DNA of 64,000 bases, from positions 8,258,501 through 8,322,500 of the forward strand of contig NC_090697.1 in assembly GCF_040954835.1 (NCBI RefSeq). Reading direction: 5' to 3'. Below, piece by piece: positions 1 to 12,240 of the stretch. The notes under the pieces are model-generated. The model searched no databases. It was not told the DNA's origin and saw only the letters and a list, made by a program, of their open reading frames with translations. The DNA comes from Lepisosteus oculatus (lineage: Eukaryota; Chordata; Actinopteri; Semionotiformes; Lepisosteidae). The translations under genes and the position numbers were made by a program. Position 1 is the stretch's first letter. Each line of letters opens with the position of its first letter.

Positions 1-1
1 C

Positions 2-424
2 ACTCGGCCGGACCAGGCCCGCATGGACATACGACTGGCGAAGACCCTGGTCCTTATCCTAGTGGTCCTCATTATCTGCTGGGGCCCCCTGCTGGCCATC
101 ATGCTGTACGACCTCTTCTGGAAGATGAATAACTTCATCAAGACCATCTTCGCTTTCTGCAGCATGCTCTGCCTGCTCAACTCCACGGTGAACCCCATCA
201 TTTACGCCTTGAGGAGCAAAGATCTGCGGCACGCCTTCCGTACCACCTTCCAGCTTTGCAAGAGCTCCGCCCAGCCCTTGGACAACAGCGTGGAGTCTGA
301 CTGCCAGAACAGGAACGCACACAACGGTGCCAACAAAGTGGCAGAGAGCTGTGTGAAGAGCACTGTGAAAATTGCCAAAGCGACCATGTCTGTCTCCACC
401 GAAACCTCTGCCGAAGCAGTCTGA
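2..424 (+). CDS. CNR1: Cannabinoid receptor 1, C-terminal part (5' end outside window)
   Basis: This is the 3' end of the single coding exon of the brain cannabinoid receptor, a plasma-membrane class A GPCR that binds endocannabinoids and couples to Gi/o. The open frame runs in from the left edge (first full codon at 2) and stops at TGA 422-424, giving 140 codons. Visible in order: the end of intracellular loop 3 (residues RPDQARMD), transmembrane helix 6 with the CWGP motif (77-88), extracellular loop 3, helix 7 with NPIIY (191-205), helix 8, and a cytoplasmic tail with a cysteine at the usual palmitoylation position. The tail ends ETSAEAV; the mammalian receptor ends DTSAEAL, the segment known to bind CRIP1a. 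The tail is the most divergent part. The internal ATG at 23 is not a start. No other GPCR shares this tail, so the identification is very secure. Confidence 0.97.
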   Translation, partial: TRPDQARMDIRLAKTLVLILVVLIICWGPLLAIMLYDLFWKMNNFIKTIFAFCSMLCLLNSTVNPIIYALRSKDLRHAFRTTFQLCKSSAQPLDNSVESDCQNRNAHNGANKVAESCVKSTVKIAKATMSVSTETSAEAV

Positions 425-3400
425 GTTGCCTTCTCAGGACGTCTCTGAATTCACCTGTGCTAACAACCCCCCGCCCCCCAACAGCTGTTTAAATGTTGCA
501 CGGAAAAAAATTTGACCTGCATTAAATTACATTTTGCAAAGGGGATGCAACATGAACCAGTCTAGTGAAAAGCGTTGTTTTCGTCTGTCATTTTTGCTTC
601 TAACTTTTCCCAAGTGCCAAATGGGAATCAAGAAAGTATTGTCCATGAAATGGGAATGTGAAAAACAGGCATGTGGGATAGGTCCCGGTTTTTGTGTTGG
701 GTGAAATAGTGCTGAGCATTTGTTAAAATGAATTTGCACCATTCTTCTCAGAGAGTCTCAATGTACAGTTGCAGTACCATACTTTGCTTTGTGGAAGACG
801 ACCGTGTTCGCGAAAGGCAAAGTTTATATCTTTAATCATGGGACAAGGGGCTATAGAAATCTTTACTAGGATTACAGAAACAAAAACAGTGTAGATATGT
901 ATCATTTAAGCATTTGTATATATTTAGTTGCAGTCACACCACTTATGTATAAAACACTTTTGCATTGTTTTCAACCTGTACAAAAATTCAGATATGGTTT
1001 AAATTTAACTGGGTCTAGGTTTGTATATAAATGTATCGTCTCATTAGGGATTAAATTAATGTGAAGGACATTAACAAAAGTAAGCGAATGTGTTACAATG
1101 CAGCTTTTACAATACACCATAATTTGTGATAGATTTAACGGTGTATTCTTTGAGGAAAGCACAATATTTTGACAACGTTTAATAGGAACTCCTTAACAAG
1201 AAGCCAGATTAGCAGTTAGGGAATTTTACTAAATTAGACTGACTATGACATGGTTCAGACGTAGATTGTTTTTTATGAGTTTTCTCAGCAAATATCAGAA
1301 CAAGACTATTTTTTGCCTGCATGCCTGGTCATAAAGTCTTCTGAGTCAAACAAGAAAATTTCTGAGTGGAATACTTGGTACAGGCTAGCTGAATTCTCTC
1401 AATGAGGTATCTTTGAGTTCTACTGAATGGCTTTTCTAATTTGGGGTTTTGAGAAGCTAAGTCAAAGCAGGATTTGTGGTTTCATTTTTTCTTCATGGTA
1501 CACTTGGTCTAAATTTTAATTATCAGCTAGCCACTTACTAATTATTTAATTTTAACAAACATTCCCGATTGTAAGAGGCTTTTAACTCTAAGCTACAACA
1601 ACCTGCAGTATTAACCAGTCCAGACATGTTCTTAAAGGACATGTTTTTGTGATGTATGCAACATAATATCTTTAAAGGAACAAGTAATAGGTTTATTCCC
1701 TGCTGAAAAGAGAAGAAAGAAAACACAACGTTTCGGCCGTGGAGCCTTCTTCAGGCGTGACACCTGACTCCGCACCTGAAGAAGGCTTTGAGTTTCCTTT
1801 CTTCTCTTTTCAGCAGCCACCCACCTGAACTACTATAATATCTTTAATTTAATTAATTCTAAAATAATTTACAGAATCGGGGTTAATTGACACATTCTGT
1901 AAGTAAGGATGTACTGTAGTACTCTGTGTTGGATCACATCTTGCCTATCAGTGGCTCAGATCATTACAGTTAAGGTGTTTTACTGGTTGGAGTGACGTAC
2001 TCAAGTTCATTCCAGCTGCTTTGCCAGTGCTGTCTGATAATGGGAAGGCTGTAGACGGGGAGATAGCCATTATCTGACTTCACCAAGGAAGTGCAGCATC
2101 ACTGATAACTGGTGTGTAACACCACTATAATCTCCCAAGACAAGCTAGCCTCTGATCGAGCCAAATAGAGGGAAAAACTGGACAAAATGTCTTTCGCTGA
2201 AAATGGGGCATCCTTCTTGGAATAAGCCGTCTTTTTGCACTTGGGTGGAGAGATACACAGGGACCTTTGTGTGCTGGACAGGGCAGGCTCATTTCGGCGT
2301 TAATTTTTCTTGCTGAATAAATTAATCCTTAAGCTTAATTGTATTACAGTTCGCTAAACAAACCTTTTGAATTCTCTAATTCTTAAACAGTTGGTGATTT
2401 CAGGGCTCCTGAGTCAATGTATACACAACTGGAAGTCACCAGCTTTTGGAGGATAAGAATTACTAACTGTTCAAATGATCCATTCGCTTTAAACTTTTAC
2501 TTCATACGCTAATTTGCAAAGAACACCAGCAGACCCTTGGGTACTTTAGGACCAGGAGTAAAAATCCCTTCTTGTAAAAGAAACATATAAAGAAAATCTC
2601 CAATTTCCAGTAAACTCGGAAGTACATAGGCAGAACATGCAAGCCCACCAAAAAAAGGTGCCCCTAAACTGAACTGAAGCCATGAACCAGGAGTTATAAG
2701 GAAGAAGCAGTATCTGCTTTACTACTTCTGAGAAAAGGAATGGTTCAACAGAACAAAGGTTTTTAGATGTGAAAACATTATTGCATTTTTAATGGTTCGG
2801 GGTTTTCGATTCATTGAACAAAAACAACAATAAATATGTGGGTCGCACCACATAGGGTATAGTCAGGAATATCAATATATGCAGGAGCCTTTGAAAGAAA
2901 AGAGGGAGTCTTTGTCAATTAAAGTGTTACCATGGTTTTTTATACTTCATTAAAATAGCTTCAGACCAGCCAAAAGGATTTTTAGCGAAATGTTTACCCC
3001 TAACATCGAAGATTTCTTGTTAACTGGTTACCACCATAGAACTGAGGACTCCAAACAGCTACATGGTCAAATTTGTATCTGTCATTTCTACAACTTCTTA
3101 CTGTGAGAGCACTTGTAGAACAAGAGTATTGTAGAAATGTATTTTCAACGATCTTGTACAGTATTATACGGAATATAGTTTACAAAATGACAACAGAAAA
3201 AGAGCATTGTTCCAATGCCGTGAACGGTGACTACTGTTCTAATCAAGAAAACACTTTATACAACTGATTTGCTTTGGCAAACCATGCACACCTTTGTTTT
3301 ACGTGCTGTCACCTGTGTACAAGTCCTGCTGAGAATTCAATTCTGATGTGGTGTGCTGGTCACACCATTGTACTTTAAAATGTTTGTGTAGTAATGTGCA

Positions 3401-4369
3401 AAGTAGCTTTCAGTGCCCCGTGTTTGTGACTGTATTTTATCCGTTACAATTCATCAGATTTTCTGGGGTATTTATTTATGTACAAACAATATCATTAAAA
3501 AAAACATTGTACCTTACTTCATTGTTTAAATATTGTTTAAATATTTTATTTCAAGGGAAGAAAATCTTCTTGAGTGCTGTGGTTCGGAGAATTTAGATAT
3601 GTAGACAAGGACCAAACAACCCAAGACAGAGCTTCTAAGCCTTGTGTATACAAACAGAAGCAAGCTTTGCATTATTCGCAGAGAAAACCTGCTTGAATAT
3701 CAGCTGGGATCTGGACGTATCCAGAAATGCTTTTTAAATAATGTCATGAACAAAGGTTTATTCACCCTGGTAGAATATTAGGTTTGAAATAGCTAGTCTA
3801 GCAGTTTCTTGTTCTGTAACCATTTAACTTGGTGTGAATCTATTCAGAACTGTGTTCCAATCAACATTTTCCTGCTCCTGTTATTGTCGTGAGTCTTAAA
3901 ACTGAACTCCTGATGTGAAGTGGCTTCTGTGATAAGGCTGCGTGTCAAGCAATCTGTCAGAAAACAAAATGTGCCGTCATCCACTGGACATGCGTGCCGT
4001 ATACAATGTAGTCTGTTACCCAACCTTTGAATAAAGTCACAACTGTTCAATACTGAAGATGTTCTGTACTCAGTTCTCTCAAGAAATTCTTATTTTAAAA
4101 TAAAGATGTAAACTGCAAATCATCCCACACAATCTGTTCACTTTGGTATTTGTGGTAAAATGCAAGAATCCAGAAAATATGCTTGTCTGCATTGCTTGTT
4201 GAATCCGTCAAGTGTGTTTTTATTCTTGTCTGGGAACACTTCTTCTCTCACAAACCCGATTTCTTATTCCACAGGGCCTGTTTACATCTTAAATCCCACT
4301 GGTTTCATTATTCTACTGATGATGAGAGAACACGGTCCGCAAATAAACCCAAATGATAATCTTTGAATA
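425..4369 (+). other. CNR1 3' UTR and downstream flank
   Basis: No coding sequence follows the CNR1 stop. CNR1 mRNAs have long 3' UTRs, and this AT-rich stretch has features expected of one: overlapping ATTTA pentamers at 3470-3478 and canonical AATAAA signals at 4030-4035, 4099-4104 and 4342-4347. The two signals near 4030-4104 are my best guess for the main 3' end, giving a UTR of about 3.6 kb. A short retroposon sits inside it at 1675-1834. The extent of the transcript is inference; the motifs are seen directly. Confidence 0.6.
1675..1834. mobile_element. Short snap-back retroposon (family A, copy 1) with 12-bp target duplication
   Basis: The insert is flanked by a perfect 12-bp direct repeat, ATAATATCTTTA, at 1663-1674 and 1835-1846. 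It is made of two inverted partial copies: 1700-1719 is the exact reverse complement of 1797-1816. The same sequence recurs near 10127-10222, 17179-17254 and 53625-53745. There is no open reading frame. The inverted arrangement and the core near 1730-1754 resemble pieces of Penelope-like retroelements; that assignment is inference. Confidence 0.75.
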
Positions 4370-5785
4370 CAGTGGATATAAAAAGTCTACACACCCTTAT
4401 TGAAATTGCTGGTTTTTGTGATGTAAAGCCAGAAATCAGGATAAATCATGTCAGATATTTTTCCATCTTTAATGTGACCTTGTAACCAACTAAATTCAAG
4501 AGAAGAACAAATAGATAATTATTAGAAAAAAAAATTGAAATTACAAAACCTAAAAAACCCTGGTTGCATAAGTGTGCACACCCTTTTATAATGGGGGCTG
4601 TAGCTGTGTTCAGAGTTAATCAATCACTTTCAAAATCATGTCCAAAGTTAAGTAGCATACACCTGCCATCAATGAAAGTGATTCTGATTAACCCCAAATA
4701 AAAATCATCTCTTCCTTTAGGATTTCCCTGAAACTTTCATGGTTGCAACCTACAGGATAGTCATGGTCCACAAGGAGCTGACAAAACATCTACGGGATCT
4801 TACTGTTGAAAGGTACTGATCAGGAGAGGGGTATACAAGAATATCAAAGGCATTGGATGTACCATGGAGCACTGTGAAGACTATCGTCAATAAGTGGAGA
4901 AAATGTGGCACCACAGGGACATTGCCAAGATCAGGACGACCCCCCAAAGTTGATGACAGGACAAGGAGAACACTTATCAGGGAGGCTACCAAGAGGCCTA
5001 CAGCAACATTAAAGGAGCTGACGGAATTTCTGGCAGGTCCTGGTCACTCCTTGCATGTGACAACAATCTCCCGTATTACGCACATGTCTGGGCTATGGGG
5101 TAGGGTGGCCAGATGGATATGTTTGGCGCAAGGACAACACAGCTCATCTTCCAAAGAACACCTTACCTACTGTGAAGCATGGTGGTGGCAGCATCGTGCT
5201 TTGACGCTGCTTCTCTTCAGCTGAGACAGGGGCTCTAGTCAAGACAGATGAGATAATTGCACCTTCCAACGTGATAACGACCCAAAGCACACATCCAAGT
5301 CAACCAAGGAACGGCTTCAGAAAAGGAAGATCAAAGTCTGGGAATGGCCCAGTCAGAGCCCAGACCTCAATCCCATAGAAAACCTGTGGAATGACCTAGA
5401 GAGGGCTGTGCACAGGAGATCCCTTGGCAATTTGAAGGAGCTTGAACTTTTTTGCAGGGAAGAGTGGGATAAAACTGCAAAGTCCAGGTGTGCAAAGTTG
5501 ACAGAGACTTATGCACAAAGACTTACTGCTGTAATAAATGCGAATGGTGTTCCACAAAGTATTAGTTGGGGGGGGGGGGCACACTTACGCAACCAGGGTG
5601 TTGTAGGTTTTTTAATTTCAATTATTTTCCTAATAATTATCTATTTGTTTTTCTCTTGAAATTTGTTGGTTTCAAGGTCACATAAAAGATGGAAAAATGT
5701 CAGACATGATTTATCTTGATTTCTGGCTTTACGTTACTAATACCTGCAATTTCAATAAGGGTGTGTAGACTTTTTATATCCACTG
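4370..5785 (+). mobile_element. Tc1/mariner-family DNA transposon, inactive
   Basis: Terminal inverted repeats begin CAGTGGATATAAAAAG at 4370 and end with the complementary sequence at 5785. A TA dinucleotide flanks each end (4368-4369 and 5786-5787), the target duplication typical of Tc1/mariner elements. The inverted similarity extends over roughly 100 bp or more on each side. Between them lies a decayed transposase gene. At 1416 bp it is close to the usual 1.2-1.6 kb size. It lies in the flank just beyond the CNR1 3' UTR. Confidence 0.93.
4763..5584 (+). pseudogene. Tc1-type transposase pseudogene
   Basis: Transposase remnant inside the Tc1 element. A plausible original ATG at 4763 runs into a TGA at 4817. 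Reading resumes in another frame from about 4853 with the helix-turn-helix DNA-binding part (STVKTIVNKWRK) and the GRP-type linker (RSGRPPK). After HMSGLWGR near 5100 the sequence jumps to the catalytic half, consistent with an internal deletion of the middle of the DDE domain. Recognisable catalytic-domain pieces are KHGGGS near 5176, NDPKHTS near 5275, and SPDLNPIENLW near 5357-5390. Stops and frame changes mean no functional protein can be made. The 60 to 125 residue open frames here are fragments of this pseudogene. Confidence 0.9.
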
Positions 5786-6859
5786 TATATGTTCTGTTGG
5801 TACACACATACTGTAGATTGAAACTGAGCTTTGACTTGTGCTGTAACTGCAATATTCCTCCAGTATTTGCATGTTAGATTTTCCTGAGCTGTCCACAGAT
5901 AACAAAAAACATATATAAAGGCTTTCCTATACTATTAGGTATATTTATGAGAACACCCAATACAATATAAATACGCCTCCAAAAGAACAAAGAACATGAC
6001 ACAAAATAAATACAGTAAAGCGCTGTTTTCTACAGTGTCCGAGAAGTGGTGCACATCATCACAGACACGCCCAAGAAGTGGTGGGTGCACATCCCACCAA
6101 ACACCACATCCTTGGCCATCGTAGGGAGAGAGCATCTGGGAGCTTGCTATAAGTGTTCAGGGTATTCATTTGGAAATCCTGAGCATGTTCCATTCCATAA
6201 AGTAATTCCAAGATTCGGAAGAATTAGATACATGTATAGAGCAATTAACATGGTTAATTCCTGGCAAAACACGAGTTCTGACAAACACATGCCGGGAAAG
6301 TAGATCTTTTTTTAACTAGACCAAAGAATGCAGGTGTTGTGATGGAGTGTGAACTCCCTCATCCCATATCTGACAAGCCATATTACAAAACAAAATTAAA
6401 AGGGTCATATTTGAAAATATGAGTAATAAAATCAGGACAAAGACAGCAGAAGAACATCACGGTTTTCTCAAAGGAAAGGGGCTATAAATGCAATCTTCCT
6501 AGATTCATGTCAAAAAGATCCACTGCGGTGCAGAAAGACCTGCACACAGCATCTCCTTCACTGATTATGCTACAGCTTTTCACAAAGACATGAGAACTGT
6601 TTAAATCCTAGAAGCGGTAGACACTGACGGAAGAGATCTTTGTCTAATTAGAACTCTATACTGGAAACAACAGAGCTGGAAGAATTTCTAAAAGCAGGAA
6701 AGAAAATAAACGGTCATATGTCAGGGCTTCTCTCCTGGCTTATTTCCCCCTCTAAAGTGAATTGAGTGAAATTAATTAATTCAATGGGCAGCACCATGGC
6801 ACTACAGAGCTCTGAAGAGCTTGATCTCTGGGTTCAATTCCTGGGGTGCTATCTGTGTG

Positions 6860-7232
6860 CAGGTTTTATACTGTAAAAACACAAAGTGCAGACAGTGCAT
6901 CAAGACAATATACAAACAAACAGTAGACAATGTACAGGTAAACAAGTAAACCATTTGAATGTAAACAATGCAGACATGTAAATAGTGACTGTACATGTGC
7001 AATAAATAAGAAATTACAATGAGGTAGATGGTGTAGATGTGGTCCGAGGGACATGGCCAAATGTGTTCGCCAATTGCACTGCTTGAGGGTAGAAGCTATT
7101 GAGGAATCTAGTGGTAAGTGTCCGTATGCTCTTGTATCTCTTGCCTAAGGGCAGTGGGGTGAAGAGGCCATGCCCGGAGTGGTGACTGTCCTCTGTGATG
7201 GCCAGAATTCTACCACAGCAGCGGTCCTCATA
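6860..7232 (-). mobile_element. Non-LTR retrotransposon 3' end (LINE copy 1)
   Basis: On the minus strand, 7232 to about 7020 reads as the end of a reverse-transcriptase polyprotein: basic, ending in a segment with [14 protein letters not shown], similar in pattern to the 'NSFxPxAVRLLN' ends of many fish LINE ORF2 proteins. The 3' UTR follows toward 6860. A second copy, clearly alignable over nearly 400 bp, lies at 57721-58112, also in minus orientation. Only the extreme 3' end is present, as expected for 5'-truncated insertions. The LINE clade is not determined. Confidence 0.75.
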
Positions 7233-7589
7233 AAGCAATAAAACAAATAAGTGAGACGGTAAGCACGTGCCAAAAGGTTTTGTGGTCAGGAAAGACCCAG
7301 TGTTAAAGACTCAATATAGTGCACCACTCAGTCAACACAATCGTTACTGTCACACAGGGTGGTGGCAGCATTAGGTGATAGTTCTGCTTCTCAGCAGGGG
7401 CTGGGAAGCTTGTCAAGAGTGATGGGAACAAGGTTTAAGAATAAGAAAGTAAACGTTCTTGAGTATCTCAAAGTGTTGACATGAATTCTATTAAGAATCT
7501 CTGGAGAGGCTTGGTCCCAATCCACTGGAGAGCCTTTGAGCAAATCTGCAAAGAAGAATTGCTTAAAACTGCATGAAGCCGTTTATATA

Positions 7590-7700
7590 CAAGTATACAG
7601 TCCATGGTGCAAATCCAGACAGGACACTGACATAGACATTGTAGACAGGATACACATAGTGCAAAGTGCAGATAGTGCACATTACTAAGGCAAATACATA
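7590..7700 (-). repeat. Fragment of LINE 3' UTR-like repeat
   Basis: A run rich in short 'gtgcaaa/gtgcag/gtagaca' words resembles the 3' UTR of the LINE copies at 6860-7232 and 57721-58112, but is more diverged. It has no coding content. Confidence 0.45.
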
Positions 7701-8439
7701 ATACAACATACACAAAAACACTCCAGGGATTTATACCCTTTCTGGAATTGGATATCTCCAGATATCTCAACCTCCGAAAATCATTCTAACAGAACTGAAC
7801 GGACTGTCCAAAAGATGAATCGAACGAAACTCCTAACATACTTCCAGCGACACTCTGCTCAAGCACACTACAACAGTAAGCAACATAATCATTCTCCAAT
7901 TAAAACGTTATAATTATTCACCCGTCCATGATCAGAACATGGCTTCTCACTGACGTGAGTCACAGCAACCTGGAGACTCTTCTGGACGTGCAGAGTGCAG
8001 GAAGGGACCACACACCCTAGAAGGGACACCACTGCAGGGGCCACACACACACGGGGGCCTTTTCAAGCCCCCTGTTCATGGAGACAGCATGCCGTCGCAG
8101 GAAACTGGCTTGCGACGTTATCGCTAGCAAAACACGCGAACATGGGGAAACGGGCTACTTCCACATAGAAGGCACCCCCAGTCAGGAATCAAAAGCAGAG
8201 CCCGGGAGCTGTGAGGCAGCAGCACAGCCTCGGAAAGTGTCACCTGGAGAAGGCCCAGGTCAGGGTACGACGACTGGATCATTTGTTCATTGGCACATAG
8301 AGGAGTTAAAAAACAAGTAATACTGTGGGATGATACATTTAGAACCTCTGCTGTCTAGTAATAATGCCTGATGCTGAATATGAATTACCTGATGCTCATA
8401 GTAGCTAAGGACTGATGCTGTTGATGATGATAAAAACAA

Positions 8440-8600
8440 TAACAATAACAATAATTCCTTACACTTATATACTGTAGTGCTTTTCTGGACACTCCATTTA
8501 AAGCGCTTTACAGGTAATGGGGACTCCCGTCCACTACCACTAGTGTGCAGCCCCACCTGGATGATGCGACGGCACATGGAGGAGGAGAGGAGATTCATAG
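8440..8600 (-). mobile_element. Partial SINE of the 5S-derived family (tail part)
   Basis: Starts in an AT-rich ATAACAATAA run and continues with CTTTTCTGGACACTCCA, GCTTTACAGGTAATGG and GTGCAGCCCCACCTGGATGA. These blocks are shared with the copies at 16555-16760, 26695-27255 and 42425-42685. Only the 3' portion of the element is present; the 5S-like head is missing. Confidence 0.75.
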
Positions 8601-9600
8601 CAAAACACAGCCATAAAAAAGCAAGCGAGTGAATGAGGCTCAGCGGGAAAAATTGGGACCTGTGCCTTGTGCGTGTAACCACTTCAAGAAGTGCAAGCAA
8701 CTAAACTCTGTAAGTGCACAGCTCATGTGCTGCTACGCTCAAGTGCTCAGGTGCACCTGTTCTGTAGTTCTGGGCCAACACTTCCCATCAGGGATGTTTC
8801 ACTTCTGGAAGGAAAAGGGTAGAAGCTCATCCCAAATTCTCATGGGATTTCAGCATTTCCAAATGTCACCACGGCCCAGCACGACGTTCACCTGTCAATG
8901 CAGGGTATGAACTGCTCTGGAGAAACATTCTTCTGACTCATGGGACCAATTAACAAGACACTGACAGCCACCAGAAACCAGCAGAGATTTGACAGTCTTG
9001 CTGTCATGTCCTGTCGATGAGATCGGGTGATCTTGGACTGCTGGAGTTCCACAAATTGGAGCATTTGTGACTGTGAGGTGATGAAACTGATGAGATTCAC
9101 TTAGAGTGAGAATTGAATTATTTAGCTCTGTACATTTATAACAAGAACAGTGATTGGGAAAATTCAGAAAGCATGTTGTTTCTCTACTGTGGCGTTGAAC
9201 TTAACATTTGAATTTCTACTGCCTGTTCTGAACATTGAGTATTTAAGTGAAAAGATGACGAGGTACCTAATTACTTAATGGCTATTTTACAAGAATGGTG
9301 CTTGTAATAATACCTGGGGGTGGTTATTTTGAATCGATTCTAAAATCAAATAACACTGTGTTTAATAAGAATTTTATAGAATTATTTAGAATATGTATCT
9401 ATTAATTCATTCAGCATTCAAATACTTTATTCAGAATATTATGGTGTTGTCTTACATTTTTATGTTTAAGTCGCCTAGGGCATGATAAATACATACTGTA
9501 TACAGCACCGCCCTACCATTGGGGTTACAGGACTGAGATGAGTAGACGTAGCACAACAAAATGATTTAGTAAAGCCAAGAATAAAACCGAATCGAACATC

Positions 9601-9815
9601 AAGAGCTTCAGTGAAGATGTTTAAAAATGTCGACAGGAGTAGAGTCTCTCATGGGCTTGGGCAGTGAGGCCCACACAGGAGAAGGCCCTGTTGCCCGTTG
9701 TGTGGAGCACTTCTCCTCAGCAGAGGAAGAGTTAGCGAGAGGTGGGAATACCGAGTGACGGATCAAGGGCAATATCCGAGAGCCATCAGCCTCCTCCATA
9801 TCTGAGGAGATTTTA
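9601..9815. repeat. Possible dispersed repeat, unclassified
   Basis: A GC-richer block with the text pattern of fish dispersed repeats (for example GAGAAGGCCCTGTTGCCC). I found no coding potential and no second clear copy in the window, so the call rests on resemblance only. Confidence 0.25.
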
Positions 9816-10126
9816 GATGAGAAACAATGAAAAACGCGCAAGAATGCTTTATGTAAAATACATGTTTCTGCTGTCAGTAGCCGTCTGTGGGATAGTTCTA
9901 AAGAGATAAGTAGTTATACAGGCTGAATGGCCTCCTCCTCTTTGTAACTTTTCTTAAAAAGTACTCCTTGAGACAGTACCGTCCTCTGAATCTCCTAAAA
10001 GAAATTCTTAGAAAGAAAAGGTTACAATAGTAATTACAATGACTTCACAGCCCAAACGTTGTGTTTTTCTTTTCTTTACCTTTCAGCATTACAACTATCT
10101 CAACAAAACATACTAAATGTATAGAT

Positions 10127-10222
10127 TTGGTGTATACCTAAAGAAGGCTCCACACCCGAAATGTTCAGCGTGGAACAAACCTATAACTGACGCAGACGCA
10201 GCCGCCCACCTGAACTACTCAG
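10127..10222. mobile_element. Short retroposon, family A, copy 2
   Basis: The segment carries AAGAAGGCTCCACACCCGAAAT and then GCAGCCGCCCACCTGAACTA, both shared with the other family A copies, and is flanked by TGTATAGAT at 10118-10126 and 10223-10231. Immediately upstream (10056-10090) lies another inverted piece of the same family (AACGTTGTGTTTTTC and TTTCAGC). It is short and has no open reading frame. Confidence 0.6.
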
Positions 10223-12169
10223 TGTATAGATGTCGCGTTTCTGTTAAACGCCATTTTTGCTCCAATTCTGTGGCAACCAGCTCTGTTTGGCCTCCTCCCT
10301 GCATGTGATCAGAGGTGTCTGGAATGACGCTCGAGTCTGGTACAGTATTATTGCTGGAGCTCCTACAGTATATACCACCTCGCAGGAACTCCCGTTTTAG
10401 CTGTAGTTATGTCGCCCTCTGGTGGACATAAAGCAACGCTCACGACTCCGTTAAAACCGGATTGAATGTGGATTTGTTCTTTTATTTTAAAATAAGATTG
10501 AATAAGTTAAAAATAACTGCTATACCCCCCCAAACAAAGCATTAATACTTTAGTGTGCATGCCTTTGCTTATCTATCACACTTTATTTAATAATAAAAAA
10601 GATCTTAGTTACTTTCAAATTTAGGACTGATTGAAAACGTTTTCAATCCTTAAGGGATGTTATGAAAATGCATTTGGGTCAGACAGCAATATTCTAGGGA
10701 GTCGGGAATGAAAAATGCATTAAAGGGTTAGCATTTTCTGAATGTGTGAGATAGGAATAATTTCAAACCGCTTTGTGAATTTCAAACCCAAGAACCGGTA
10801 CAGGTTGCGTGTTTGTGTTAGAGGTTGAAGCCTGCAGGGTTTGTAATCTCTGGTTGTCAAACGAGTTCATTTTGAAATGGAATTAATTTTGATTTAATCT
10901 GGACCCAACTGGTGGAAAGATCACACACACAAACACACAAGATTTCTACCACCATAATCGCGAAATGTCCCATTTATTTCTAGGAGACAAGTGATAACGT
11001 ATGTCATTTATCATGAAGTCTACCAAGTGCAGCAGATCAGGAGAGAACATTTTTCTTCATGAAGTCACTGCCACTTGTTTTTATTAAAAGTTGACTCCAA
11101 ACGCTTTGAGTAACTGGTCTTGAATCCATTGTAACCTTTCTGGTGACTCCAGAAAGACCTGTATACCAGCATGCTCTGCAGATCATTTTTTACGCCTCCC
11201 CAAACACATACATCACGCAAATGAGCGTCAGATCTGTACAGCACGACGTGATTGGCTTTAATGCGACTGATTTCTAAAGATCTGTTAGTAAAACAGGAAA
11301 TTTCAGGAGAATATTTAAAAAAAAAACTAGGGATTATATGGCAATCTCAGCACATTTATAATTTAGACTTTTTTTCTTCTATGTTCTGATTGGGGGAAAG
11401 CTGTGTCTTATCTTGATAAAAAAAACTGCAGGGGTAAGAGAAATAGGGTCCTTTTCCCCCCCAAGTAAAGTAAATTAAATTAGACAACTGATTCTGTTGC
11501 ATTACCAGCAAATACCCAGGAGGAAAAGGGATTCGATTCAGGAGGTGTTTTATTGATGAGAGAGATTGCATCTGAGCCCCTCTTTCTCATACACAGTATA
11601 TGTGACGACGAATATTAGTGTCGCTTGAACAACAGGGCAAATCCAAATGGTCTTTTTCCCCTGGACATGGTTGCATTACACCAGACACTAACTGGCAACG
11701 ACCAGCTAGTGTTGTAGCAGAACTATTTTTGCAAGCGTCCAGATACACAGAATACACAGAAGCCACAATAAGAGACATGAGGATACATATCAAAGACTAG
11801 TATTCAAAATATGTTTTCCACAAATGCAGTGTTAGCATTATGTGTCTAAAGGAACTTAACAGTCATGTAAACTTGGCCAAAGAGTGAGAAATAAATATCA
11901 AGTGAGATGCTGGTGAAAACGTGACAATATGCTTTAGTTAGGCCACATTCAGAAAACCCTGCATAATACTGTTCCTACAACATAAAAAAGATTAAGCTTT
12001 GCATTAAGCTTACAGCTGTGATCAAGGGTGATTGGACCTAAAGCCAATAGTTTGTAGCACAGAAGACAAAGCTAAGATGGATGCTAGCATTCAAGTATGG
12101 TCCTGGTAGTATTTTCACTCATTTAGTACACTTTTAGACTGCAATTCAGGTTTCAGGGAGCACTTAAGC

Positions 12170-12240
12170 TATGGGTAGAGTTATGGTTAGAGTTAGTGTA
12201 GGATTAGAGTTATTTAGACTTAAACTGGCTTTAGGGTTAT
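12170..12240 (+). repeat. Degenerate GTTAGG-like short tandem patch
   Basis: Several imperfect units of the form GGTTAGAGTTA follow one another. They recall a degraded telomere-type or simple repeat. No perfect TTAGGG run is present. Confidence 0.35.

Noticed and set aside
8078-8320. 80-codon open frame in the CNR1-AKIRIN2 gap as a possible SPACA1 or novel gene
   Set aside because: No signal peptide, membrane segment or similarity pattern; composition typical of chance.
12170-12240. Interstitial telomere
   Set aside because: The units are too degenerate and few, and no perfect TTAGGG array exists.
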